The notes beneath the pieces are model-generated. The model searched no databases, was not told the origin of the DNA, and saw only the letters and a program-made list of their open reading frames with translations. The position numbers and the translations under genes are program-made. This document shows positions 1 through 8,039 of a stretch of DNA of 35,335 nt, one piece after another (positions within the stretch are counted from its first letter, which is position 1; every line of letters starts with the position of its first letter). This DNA is from Deltaproteobacteria bacterium. GTDB lineage: Bacteria; Desulfobacterota; Deferrimicrobia; Deferrimicrobiales; Deferrimicrobiaceae. Location of the stretch: positions 1 through 35,335 of the forward strand of contig DAOUUI010000007.1 in assembly GCA_030668225.1 (NCBI GenBank), read 5' to 3'.

Positions 1-214
1 AGCCACCCCCCCCTTTTGTTTGTAATTTTGTTCCCTGTTTTGTTTTGCTTTTTAAAATTTATTCCCCCCGTCCCGCCCCGCCACGCCGCATTCACGACAT
101 GTGCAGGGAGAGCAACGAAGCGCATGGCCGCACGGAGCCCGGTTTTCCGAGTATAGTAAACCGCTCCGTTGCGCCTTTCACGGGACATCATACAGGGAAA
201 TTCCCCTACGATAT
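1..214. other. Upstream region without a gene
   Basis: The first part (about 1-75) is low-complexity, with T-rich runs and repeated TTTTGTTT-like words, unlike the GC-rich surroundings. I see no credible gene here: the one short open frame (45-254) has no ribosome binding site and no recognisable composition. The segment probably belongs to the promoter-distal region of the regulator gene at 299. Confidence 0.4.
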
Positions 215-248
215 CATGTGGATTTCTATTGACATGTGGAGTTCTATT
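215..248 (+). repeat. Pair of 16-nt direct repeats, operator candidate
   Basis: Two copies of CATGTGGATTTCTATT-like sequence (215-230 and 233-248) match at 15 of 16 positions and are set 18 nt apart. They bracket the TTGACA at 229-234. Direct repeats near two helical turns apart around a -35 box are a plausible binding site for a dimeric or paired regulator, most simply the XRE-cupin protein encoded just downstream. Binding is inference. Confidence 0.45.
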
Positions 249-257
249 TCATAATAT
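229..257 (+). promoter_or_regulatory. Candidate sigma-70 promoter of the xre-kamA operon
   Basis: TTGACA at 229-234 is a perfect -35 box. TAATAT at 252-257 (17-nt spacer) or CATAAT at 250-255 (15-nt spacer) can serve as the -10. Transcription would start near 264 and give a leader of about 35 nt before the ATG at 299. The leader carries GGGAGG at 277-282, unusually far (16 nt) from that ATG. Confidence 0.5.
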
Positions 258-298
258 CTGGACAGTTTTACTAAACGGGAGGTTTAAATAAAAGTGCC

Positions 299-835
299 AT
301 GATCGATATCGGGGCAAGGATCAAGCATCTGCGGCAGATCAACGGCCTCTCCCAGGCCGATCTCGCCGAGCGTGCGGGCCTCACCAAGGGAACGATCTCC
401 CAGATCGAGCGGAACCTGACCTCCCCGGCGGTCGCGAATCTTCTCGAGATCCTTTCCGCGCTGAGCGAAACGCCCTACTCCTTTTTCGCCGAGGACGACG
501 AGGAGAAGGTTCTCTTCCGCAAAAGCGACTCTCTTCCCTCCGACGTCACGGGCTACCTGTCCTTCGATACCCTTCTTCCCAGGAGCCGATACCGCACCAT
601 CGTGGCGTATCGCGCCGTGATCCGGTCGGGAAGAGAGGCGCTGGCCGAGCCCGCGCACGAGGGAGAGAACTACCTGTTCGTCCTGTCCGGCAGGCTGGGC
701 CTCCGCCTGGGAACAGTGACCTACATCGCAAGGAAGGGCGACAGCCTCTACTTTCGCGCCGAGCAGGAGTACGCGTTCTCGAACAAGGGGAAGCTCCCCG
801 TCGATTTTCTGTGGGTCAAGGCAAGCGGACGGTGA
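299..835 (+). CDS. XRE-family transcriptional regulator with C-terminal cupin domain
   Basis: The 178-residue protein has an N-terminal helix-turn-helix of the Cro/C1 type (about residues 6-60, with the LSQADLAERAGLTKGTISQIE core). A C-terminal cupin-like beta-barrel follows (about 100-175, including ENYLFVLSGRLGLRLG). Regulators of this build typically bind DNA as dimers and sense a small ligand through the cupin; many control amino-acid or polyamine genes. It is the first gene before the KamA cassette, 55 nt from the kamA start used here, so it probably regulates that cassette and itself. Direct repeats overlap its promoter. The ATG is the only good in-frame start, although the GGGAGG ribosome site lies 16 nt upstream, which is long. 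The ligand is unknown. Confidence 0.88.
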   Translation: MIDIGARIKHLRQINGLSQADLAERAGLTKGTISQIERNLTSPAVANLLEILSALSETPYSFFAEDDEEKVLFRKSDSLPSDVTGYLSFDTLLPRSRYRTIVAYRAVIRSGREALAEPAHEGENYLFVLSGRLGLRLGTVTYIARKGDSLYFRAEQEYAFSNKGKLPVDFLWVKASGR

Positions 836-890
836 TCTTTAGATGATCCACACCAAACCGCCCAAGACGCGGAAAAAGACAAGGAGGATC

Positions 891-2210
891 ATGGAGACGA
901 ATCGGGAAGACGGTTCGATCCCATTGCGCAGCGCGGCGAGCCACACCAACCCTGTCGGGCTTCCGTGGCCCCAGGTGACGAGGGAGGAGTGGAACGACTA
1001 TCGATGGCAACTCTCCCATCGCATCACCTCCATCGGAGATCTGTCCGGGCTCCGTTACTTCCCCCGCGAGGAGGCGGCGCTGCTTACGCGCGTGACTGCC
1101 GCTTACCGTCTGTCGATCACCCCCTACTACCTGTCGCTCATCCGCCTCGACGACCCCGATGACCCGATCGCGCGACAGGCGATCCCGTCTCCCGACGAGT
1201 ATTACGGAATGGAGGTGGGGGAGGACGACCCGCTCGAGGAGGAGAAGGACATGCCGGTCCCCGGGCTTACCCACCGCTACCCGGACCGGTGCCTGCTCGT
1301 GGTGACGAACTTCTGCTCCATGTACTGCCGTCATTGCACAAGGAAGAGGATCTGGCCCCTCGGGGAAATGGCGAAGACGGAATTCGAGCTGAACAAGATG
1401 TTCGGATACATTCGGCGGCACGAGGAGATCCGGGATGTCATCGTATCGGGCGGCGATCCGCTCACGCTCCCCACGTCGCGCATCGAGTTCATCCTCAAGG
1501 GACTCCGGCGGATCCCGCACGTCGAGATCATCCGGATCGGCACGCGCGTGCCGGTGGTCCTCCCGATGCGGATCGACGACGAGCTGTGCGCCGTCCTTGA
1601 AAAGTACGGTCCGATCTGGGTGAACACCCAGTTCAATCACCCGCGGGAGGTGACCGCCGAGGCGAGAAGGGCGTGCGACCGCCTACTCCGCTCCGGAATT
1701 CCCGTGAACAACCAGTCGGTGCTCCTGAAGGGCATAAACGACCACCCCGAGATCATCCGGACACTCAACACTCAGTTGCTCAAGGCGAAAGTCCGTCCCT
1801 ACTACCTGTTCCAGTGCGACAATGTGCGCGGGCTGGAGCACTTCCGGACCCGCCTTTCCAAGGGAATCGAGATCATGGAAGCGCTTCGGGGACACACCTC
1901 GGGGCTTGCCATCCCGTCCTTCGTGGTCGACGTCCCCGGCGGCGGCGGGAAGATCCCGCTCATGCCCAACTACATCCTGTCGCTGGGAGAGCAGAGGACG
2001 ATCCTGCGCAACTACGAGGGGATCATCGTGAGCTATGAGGAACCGCAGAACGACGGACGCCCCTCCGCCCTTCCCGAGACGGACCTTCCGGCCCTGCGAC
2101 CGGACGTCTACCGCCTTATGACAGGAGAGATCAAGGCGCTGATCCCTGCGGGAAACGAGCGGATGGCCAAGAGAAGGAGACGGTGCGAGTCGGGCTCGCC
2201 TACAACATAA
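891..2210 (+). CDS. kamA: KamA-family radical SAM lysine 2,3-aminomutase
   Basis: This 439-residue enzyme should move the alpha-amino group of lysine to the beta position, using SAM, a [4Fe-4S] cluster and PLP. The cluster motif C142-x3-C146-x2-C149 is intact, as is the PLP lysine K354 in PGGGGK. D310 and D347 align with Asp293 and Asp330 of clostridial lysine 2,3-aminomutase, which hold the epsilon-amino group; glutamate 2,3-aminomutases carry Lys and Asn there. This predicts lysine or a very similar substrate. I chose the ATG at 891 because AAGGAGG lies just before it; an ATG at 843 would add 16 basic residues but has no ribosome site. The 3' end overlaps the next gene by 28 nt, so the cassette is translationally coupled. 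EF-P-modifying EpmB is a relative, but no EpmA or EF-P gene is nearby. Confidence 0.9.
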   Translation: METNREDGSIPLRSAASHTNPVGLPWPQVTREEWNDYRWQLSHRITSIGDLSGLRYFPREEAALLTRVTAAYRLSITPYYLSLIRLDDPDDPIARQAIPSPDEYYGMEVGEDDPLEEEKDMPVPGLTHRYPDRCLLVVTNFCSMYCRHCTRKRIWPLGEMAKTEFELNKMFGYIRRHEEIRDVIVSGGDPLTLPTSRIEFILKGLRRIPHVEIIRIGTRVPVVLPMRIDDELCAVLEKYGPIWVNTQFNHPREVTAEARRACDRLLRSGIPVNNQSVLLKGINDHPEIIRTLNTQLLKAKVRPYYLFQCDNVRGLEHFRTRLSKGIEIMEALRGHTSGLAIPSFVVDVPGGGGKIPLMPNYILSLGEQRTILRNYEGIIVSYEEPQNDGRPSALPETDLPALRPDVYRLMTGEIKALIPAGNERMAKRRRRCESGSPTT

Positions 2211-3175
2211 AACCGGCCGACCACCCCCCCGACCTGCCGGCAGACGCCTTCGAGGAGTACGACTCCGAAGCGACCGTCATTCATCTGTGCAAAGCGCTTG
2301 CCAGCCTGGGACACGAGGTGATCCGCCTGGGCGCCGGTCCCGGGATGATCGACGCCCTCCGGGAGAGCCGTCCGGACATCGTATTCAACATCGCCGAAGG
2401 AGAGGGGGGACGCTGCCGCGAGGCCCATGTCCCGGCCCTGCTCGAGATGCTCGGCATCCCGTATCTGGGATCGGATCCCTTGACGCTCTGCGTCACGCTC
2501 GACAAGCCGGTGGCCAAGAGGCTTGTCTCTTCGGAAGGATTTCCCACACCGAGGTTTTGCACGTTCCGTTCGGCCGACGAAGTCGAGGAACTGGGGCTGG
2601 CGTTCCCGGTCATCGTCAAGCCCGCATTTGAAGGGTCGAGCAAGGGGGTGCGCCTCGCCTCCCGGGCCGTCACGCTCCCCGAGGTGCGAAAAATGGTCTC
2701 TTTCGTAACCGGGAAATATATGCAGAATGCCATCGTCGAGGAATTCGTCTCCGGCCCCGAGGTGACGGTGGGACTGGTCGGCAACGGAGCCCCCAGGGTG
2801 GTCGGCGTCATGGAGATCGTGCCGAAAACGGTGCCCCACGAGGAGTTCGTCTACTCCCTCGAGGTCAAGCGCGACTGGGAAAACCAGGTCGAGTACCGGT
2901 GCCCCCCCTCCTTCCCGCCGGAGACCGTCGCCGAGATCGAACGGTGTGCCGTCGGCATCTACGGGCTCCTCGGCTGCCGGGACTTCTCCCGGATCGATTT
3001 CCGGCTCGACGGAAACATGATTCCCCAGTTCATCGAGTGCAATCCCCTCCCCGGCCTATCCCCCGGGTATGGAGATCTCCCGATCATGGCCGGGAAGATG
3101 GGAATCCCCTACACCGAACTCATCTCCGAGATCCTCTCCCACGCCATGACCCGCTTAGGGCTGAGGGATCGGTGA
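2183..3175 (+). CDS. ATP-grasp ligase, D-alanine-D-alanine ligase-like (first of two)
   Basis: The 330-residue protein is of Ddl length and has the ATP-grasp fold. It shows an ATP-binding segment FPVIVKPAFEGSSKGV (about 139-154), VEEFVSGPEVTVGLVGN near 190-206, and a metal-binding end SRIDFRLDG...ECNPLPGLSPG (about 270-296). Family members activate a carboxylate as acyl-phosphate and join it to an amine. The start is GTG at 2183 inside the end of kamA, preceded by GAGAAGGAGA. Peptidoglycan D-Ala-D-Ala ligases normally sit with mur/fts genes. Pairing with KamA and a second paralogue instead suggests amide-bond formation in a special metabolite, probably with beta-lysine as one partner. The substrate is inference. 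Confidence 0.85.
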   Translation: MRVGLAYNIKPADHPPDLPADAFEEYDSEATVIHLCKALASLGHEVIRLGAGPGMIDALRESRPDIVFNIAEGEGGRCREAHVPALLEMLGIPYLGSDPLTLCVTLDKPVAKRLVSSEGFPTPRFCTFRSADEVEELGLAFPVIVKPAFEGSSKGVRLASRAVTLPEVRKMVSFVTGKYMQNAIVEEFVSGPEVTVGLVGNGAPRVVGVMEIVPKTVPHEEFVYSLEVKRDWENQVEYRCPPSFPPETVAEIERCAVGIYGLLGCRDFSRIDFRLDGNMIPQFIECNPLPGLSPGYGDLPIMAGKMGIPYTELISEILSHAMTRLGLRDR

Positions 3176-4197
3176 TGCCGGACCTCTCCCCCAAACGCGT
3201 CGCGGTTCTCTACACCTCCGTGGAAGAGTCCCTCGAGGGCGTCGAGGGACAGATGAGGATCGAGATGGACCTCGCAGTGAGTGCGCGCGAGGTCACGGAG
3301 GCGCTCTCCTCCTTCGGGCACACCTCCCGGTGCTTCACATTCGGCAAGGATCCCGCGGCGCTGGCATCCTCGCTTCGGGAGTTCGAGGCCGATGCGGTGT
3401 TCAACCTGTCGGAGTGCCCGATGAACTCCGCACAGAAGGAACCGCACGGCGCCGCCTTCCTGGAACTGCTGAATTTCCCGTACACCGGGAACGGACCGCT
3501 TCCCCTCTCGGTGTGCAACGACAAGGCTCTCACCAAGCACATCCTGTCGTCGGTCGGCATTCCCACCCCCTCCTTCCGCCTGTATGCGGAGGTTCCCCGG
3601 GGGCGTTCCAGGCTGCGCTTTCCGGTCATCGTCAAGCCTTCCAAGGAAGACGGGTCCGCGGGGATCTCCGAGGAGAGCGTGGTCGACGATGAGGCGGGGC
3701 TGAAAATAAGGGTTGCCTACGTGATCGAAAAATACGGGCAGGAGGCGCTTGCGGAGGAGTACATCGGCGGACGGGAGTTCAACGTGGGAGTGCTCGGCAA
3801 CGGCTCCGTGGAGGAACCGTATCGCCCCCTTCCGCCCGCGGAACTCGTCTACAGGAACCCGAAGTGGCGTGTCTGCTCCTTCGAGTCGAAGTGGGACGCG
3901 GACCACCCGGCATACAACGAGATCGCGCCCGAATGCCCCGCAAAGATCCCGGACACACTCCGCGACCGGCTGGCCCGGCTGACGCTTGCGTCCGCAAACG
4001 CGTTCGGACTGTGCGGATACGCCCGCGTGGACTTTCGCATGAACGGGAACGGGAAGGCGTTTGCCCTCGAGGTAAACCCGAATCCCGACATATCGAGCAA
4101 CGCCGGCCTTGCCCGCGCCGCCAGAACCGCGGGCTTTTCCTACAAAGGTCTCATCCAGGAGATCCTCCGTCTGGGACTTTCCCGCGGGGCGCGATGA
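3175..4197 (+). CDS. ATP-grasp ligase, D-alanine-D-alanine ligase-like (second of two)
   Basis: This 340-residue paralogue of the preceding gene has FPVIVKPSKEDGSAGI (about 151-166), AEEYIGGREFNVGVLGNG (about 194-211) and YARVDFRMNG...EVNPNPDIS near 282-308. The ATP-binding and metal-binding acidic residues therefore look intact. Its substrate loops differ from the first copy (for example EVNPNPD against ECNPLPG), so the two enzymes probably add different partners in sequence. The ATG at 3175 overlaps the previous TGA by one base (TGATG), a typical coupled start. A longer upstream frame exists but would overlap the first ligase by more than 270 nt and is rejected. The product is unknown. Confidence 0.84.
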   Translation: MPDLSPKRVAVLYTSVEESLEGVEGQMRIEMDLAVSAREVTEALSSFGHTSRCFTFGKDPAALASSLREFEADAVFNLSECPMNSAQKEPHGAAFLELLNFPYTGNGPLPLSVCNDKALTKHILSSVGIPTPSFRLYAEVPRGRSRLRFPVIVKPSKEDGSAGISEESVVDDEAGLKIRVAYVIEKYGQEALAEEYIGGREFNVGVLGNGSVEEPYRPLPPAELVYRNPKWRVCSFESKWDADHPAYNEIAPECPAKIPDTLRDRLARLTLASANAFGLCGYARVDFRMNGNGKAFALEVNPNPDISSNAGLARAARTAGFSYKGLIQEILRLGLSRGAR

Positions 4198-4673
4198 GCA
4201 GGATCCGCCGGATCGAGGCAAAAGACCGGGAGGCGATCCGGAGCCTCATCGAGGGGACGAAAGCGTTCAAGGCGCACGAGGTGGAGGTGGCGATGGAACT
4301 CGTCGACATCGCCCTTACGCAGCCCGTGCAGGACGACTACCATCCGTTCGTCCTGGCCGAGGAGGATGGCGGGATTGTCGCGTACGCCTGCTTCGGCAAG
4401 AACGAGATGACCGCCGCCACCTTCGACCTGTACTGGCTCGCCACCCGCGCCGACCGGATGGGGAAGGGCTACGGGCGCACGATCGTCTCCTTCGTCGAGG
4501 AGGAGATTCGGCGGCGGGGAGGCCGCCTCCTCGTGATCGAGACGTCCTCGAAAGAGTCCTACGGCGATACGCGGGCGTTCTACGAAAAGATCGGCTGTAC
4601 CCTCGGCGCGCAGCTCCCGGACTACTACGATGAAGGGGACGACAAGCTGATCTACCTGAAACCCCTGAAGTAA
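4194..4673 (+). CDS. GNAT-family N-acetyltransferase
   Basis: The 159-residue protein has the GNAT acetyl-CoA site RADRMGKGYGRTIVSFVEEE (about 85-105), followed by a beta-strand (RLLVIETSS) and the helix DTRAFYEKIGC typical of the family's C-terminal half. It would transfer an acetyl group from CoA to an amine. The ATG overlaps the stop of the second ATP-grasp gene (ATGA at 4194-4197), so it is the last gene of the coupled cassette. Methanogens and some bacteria make the osmolyte N-epsilon-acetyl-beta-lysine with KamA (AblA) and a longer GNAT (AblB). This shorter protein may play a similar capping role, but with the two ligases the end product must be larger. Its stop is one base from the convergent addA stop. 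Confidence 0.85.
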   Translation: MSRIRRIEAKDREAIRSLIEGTKAFKAHEVEVAMELVDIALTQPVQDDYHPFVLAEEDGGIVAYACFGKNEMTAATFDLYWLATRADRMGKGYGRTIVSFVEEEIRRRGGRLLVIETSSKESYGDTRAFYEKIGCTLGAQLPDYYDEGDDKLIYLKPLK

Positions 4674-4674
4674 A

Positions 4675-7600
4675 TTACCGACTGCCCCCGTCGGGGATTC
4701 TTTCCTGGCGGCCCACATCGAACGTCTCACCCGTTTCCACGTACCAGACAAATCCGCGGGCAGGGACGTTCCATGCCTCCGAGAGGATCTCCATGTACCC
4801 CCGAACCTGTTCCGCGTAGGTCTCCTCCTGCTCCCTGTCCCGCTTTCCCGTCTTGTAGTCGATGACCCAGTGCTCCCCGGAGGCGATTCCGTCCTTTCCC
4901 GCCGCCCTCATCGGAAACCGGACGACGAGGTCGGCACGCTCCTGCTTCGACCATCCTCCCCGGCACGAAAGCATCGGGAGTTCGGTCCCGACCAGGACCG
5001 CACGGCAAAGATCCCGGTAGATCCCGCTCGCCACGATCGTGCGGCAAATCTTCCGCCATCGCTCCTCCTCCCCGTCACCCCACCGGACGGGGGAGGATCC
5101 GGGGGGAGGCCACGGGGCGAGGACCGGCGGGGCCGCCTCGAGAGCAAGGTGAACCTTGTCGCCAAACTGCCTGCCGCGCCCCCTTTCGTAAAATTCCTTG
5201 AGCGTCACCGTCGCAAGAAGCAGCGGAGGCGGCTCGGGGGTATTGGGGGTCCACTCCTTCGCGAAGGACAGGTCGGGAGGAGACGCCGGGGGAGAAGCGG
5301 CAACCGGGAGGGGCGATGATACCGCAACCTGGAGCAAGTCGCCGCCGGGGTCGTCCGGAGAGCGCTCGGAAACAAATTTACGCTTTTCCCCGGAAAACCC
5401 CGTGACCTCGCACCGGGCCGCCTCCCCGTCCGCTGCGCGGGACAGCCCGGCATGCAGCGATTCCTTAAGGACGGACCCTCTCCCCTTTGCCCCTTCCACG
5501 AGGAAAAGCCTGTCGCGTGCGCGGGTGGCTGCGACGTAGAGGAGGCGTTTCTCCTCCGCGTCCTGCTTCTTCCTTTCCCACCTTTCAAACGTTACCGTCG
5601 TTGCGCCCCCGGGAACCTGCCGGAACGCGGAGTAGGTCCGAAAACCCGGGAAGATCACCGCCGAAAGCCCGCGTACACGGTCCACCCGCAGGCCCTCCGG
5701 CGGTTTCTTTCCCCCGCGTGCCAGGTTGGCGAGGATCACCACCGGAAACTCCAGTCCCTTCGACAGGTGGATGGTGGAGATGCGCACGGCATCCTCCTTC
5801 TCCTCGAAGGAAGGGAACTCGTGCTCCGGCCTCTCTTCCTCCGTCTTCCTCCGGATCTCGGCGAGAAACGCCTTGACGGAACCCCTGGCCCCCCACTCGA
5901 AACTTCGGGCCAGCTCGGCGGCTTTGGCCAGATTCGCAAGGATCCTTTCCCCCTCGGGAAGCCGCGCTGCCACGAACTCCACGCCGGACTCCCGGAAAAG
6001 GTCCGCCAGAAGCTCCGGAAGGGACGCCCTTCCCCGTCGCGCGGAAAGCCTCGCAAGCAGGGAGAGCGCATCCCTTGTCCGCGGGGAAGAACCGTCCTCT
6101 CCCCTTGCAAGGACAGGCAAAATCTCCTCGTCCGACAGCCCGAAAAAGATCGTCTTGAGCGCAGCGTACCGGGCCGACGGGTCCGCGGGAGCGTCGATGG
6201 CGGAAAGCACCATGCGAAGGTCCTGCACCTCCTGTCTCACGAAAAACCCTTTCCGCGACGGGACCACGTGGGGAATCCCCGCCTTGTTCAGGGCGTCCCG
6301 GTACGAAGCCAGGACTTCCCCCCCCGTATCGGACCGGTACAGTACGGCGATATCACGATACGAAGCCGCTCGCTCCGGGGCTCCGACCTTATCCCTCACT
6401 GCCACCTTTCCCGCAATCTTCCGGATGAGCCCGCATAGAAATTCCGGTTCGGGAACCTCTTCTCCCAGGGAGAAGAGCGTCACGGGGGCACTCTCTCCCG
6501 CATCCTCCCGGTGGGGGACGACCGGGGAGTACGCGGGCTGGAAGTCCTCCTCCCCGGACAACACGTGGCCGAACAGACCGTTGATGGAGGCGATCAGGTC
6601 CGGACGGCTCCGGAAGTTGCGAACGAGGCCTATGGCTTCCCCTCCGCGGGCAATGAGCTCCTCCCGGAACCGGTGGTACACCTGGACGTCCGCCCTGCGG
6701 AACCCGTAGATGGACTGCTTCGGGTCGCCGACCAGAAAGAGTCGTCCGGCCCCCGACAGGGAGGAAGAGGCTTGAGCCGCCCCGCTTTCCACGTTCCCCG
6801 CAGAACCGCCGCCTGTCGAGAGAACGTTCAGCATCCCGGCCTGCAGGGGATCGGTGTCCTGGAATTCATCCACGAAAATGTACCGGAAACGCTGCGACAC
6901 CCTTTCCGCAACCTCCCGGTTGCCGCACAGAAGCCGGTTGGCGCGAAGCAACAGGTCCATGAAATCGAGCCTGCTCCCCTTTGCCTCCTCGTATGCGCTG
7001 GCCGCGACGCGGGATCGCTCGACGAGAAACCGGGCGGCCGCGTCACCCGACGGGACCTCCGCAAGCTCCCTCCAGAACCCTTTCAGGACGTCTCTCGTTT
7101 CCGCAAGCGTTGCGCCCGGCGGCATGGGGAAAAGCTTCCTGCTCCTCGTGCGGTCGGCACGGAACCCGAAGGCGGACATCCCGTCACGGGCCAATGCGCA
7201 GGCGGCGTCAAGGTCGTCCCTTTCCACCGCCTCCCAGGCCCGGGAAAGGATTCCGAGGGCCGCCTCGAAAACCGGGGTCATCTCGTGGCTTCGGTCGGTG
7301 ATCCCGCCGACGAAATCCCGAAACCACCCGGCCGCGCCGGCATATTCGCGTCTTGCATAATCGAGGAAATCGGACGGGGTCCCGAAATCGAGCGGGCCCT
7401 CCCCGAGCAGGTCGCGCTGGTAAAGACACAGCCGACGGATCATTCCGAAGACCGACTCCTGGTTTGACGTCCGGGAGAGGACACGTTCCCACATCGGGTC
7501 CGTTTCCGGTCGCCCGAACTCGGACCGCAGGAATTTCCGGAACGCGTCGTCCCAGGCATCGGACGCCTCGCCTTCCGGGATGACCTCGAAACGGGGGTCG

Positions 7601-8037
7601 ACGCCCGCCTCCGCAGGGAAGGAGAGCAGGATCCGCCGGCAGAAGGAGTGAAACGTGGTGACCGAGAGCCTCCCCACGCCGTCCACCATCTCCTCCACCC
7701 GTATCCGGAGGTCTGTCGGCACGGCATAGCCGTCGACCGGGACCCGCACGAGGGAATTCCACGAAAGGACCTGGTCCCGGATTTCGTCCAGCGATTCGGA
7801 GGACCGGCAACTGGATAACAGGAGCTCCCACCCCTCCACGACCCGTGATTTCATTTCGGCCGCCGCCTTCTCGGTAAACGTCAGCAGAAGCACCCGGTCC
7901 GGCAGCAGCTCCTTCTTCGCAAGAAAAAGGTTTGTCACGCGGGCGATGAGGGTGGCCGTCTTCCCCGTGCCGGCGGAGGCGTCCAACGCCATGTCGCGGG
8001 AAAAATCCGTGACGGCTACGTACCGGTCGCGTTCCAT
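4675..8037 (-). CDS. addA: AddA-type UvrD/Rep helicase-nuclease subunit
   Basis: The 1120-residue protein processes double-strand DNA ends for RecA-dependent repair together with AddB. The N-terminus has a superfamily 1 Walker A (ASAGTGKT, residues 20-27). The DExx box motif FVDEFQDTDPLQ lies near residue 389, followed by the QxxR-type motifs FLVGDPKQSIYGFR and VRNFRSRPDL and a C-terminal motif LLYVAATRARDRL. The last 60 residues carry a RecB-type nuclease centre, VIDYKTGK (near 1060) with downstream Q-x3-Y. The start at 8037 is preceded by GGGAGGGAG and lies 2 nt after the addB stop, so the two are co-translated. A longer in-frame extension to 8313 lies inside addB and is rejected. It is annotated RecB-like in some genomes; the partner supports AddA. 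Confidence 0.9.
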   Translation of the reverse strand: MERDRYVAVTDFSRDMALDASAGTGKTATLIARVTNLFLAKKELLPDRVLLLTFTEKAAAEMKSRVVEGWELLLSSCRSSESLDEIRDQVLSWNSLVRVPVDGYAVPTDLRIRVEEMVDGVGRLSVTTFHSFCRRILLSFPAEAGVDPRFEVIPEGEASDAWDDAFRKFLRSEFGRPETDPMWERVLSRTSNQESVFGMIRRLCLYQRDLLGEGPLDFGTPSDFLDYARREYAGAAGWFRDFVGGITDRSHEMTPVFEAALGILSRAWEAVERDDLDAACALARDGMSAFGFRADRTRSRKLFPMPPGATLAETRDVLKGFWRELAEVPSGDAAARFLVERSRVAASAYEEAKGSRLDFMDLLLRANRLLCGNREVAERVSQRFRYIFVDEFQDTDPLQAGMLNVLSTGGGSAGNVESGAAQASSSLSGAGRLFLVGDPKQSIYGFRRADVQVYHRFREELIARGGEAIGLVRNFRSRPDLIASINGLFGHVLSGEEDFQPAYSPVVPHREDAGESAPVTLFSLGEEVPEPEFLCGLIRKIAGKVAVRDKVGAPERAASYRDIAVLYRSDTGGEVLASYRDALNKAGIPHVVPSRKGFFVRQEVQDLRMVLSAIDAPADPSARYAALKTIFFGLSDEEILPVLARGEDGSSPRTRDALSLLARLSARRGRASLPELLADLFRESGVEFVAARLPEGERILANLAKAAELARSFEWGARGSVKAFLAEIRRKTEEERPEHEFPSFEEKEDAVRISTIHLSKGLEFPVVILANLARGGKKPPEGLRVDRVRGLSAVIFPGFRTYSAFRQVPGGATTVTFERWERKKQDAEEKRLLYVAATRARDRLFLVEGAKGRGSVLKESLHAGLSRAADGEAARCEVTGFSGEKRKFVSERSPDDPGGDLLQVAVSSPLPVAASPPASPPDLSFAKEWTPNTPEPPPLLLATVTLKEFYERGRGRQFGDKVHLALEAAPPVLAPWPPPGSSPVRWGDGEEERWRKICRTIVASGIYRDLCRAVLVGTELPMLSCRGGWSKQERADLVVRFPMRAAGKDGIASGEHWVIDYKTGKRDREQEETYAEQVRGYMEILSEAWNVPARGFVWYVETGETFDVGRQERIPDGGSR

Positions 8038-8039
8038 CG

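Noticed and set aside
45-254. Short open frame before the regulator
   Set aside because: No ribosome site, no recognisable composition, and it overlaps the promoter and operator repeats.
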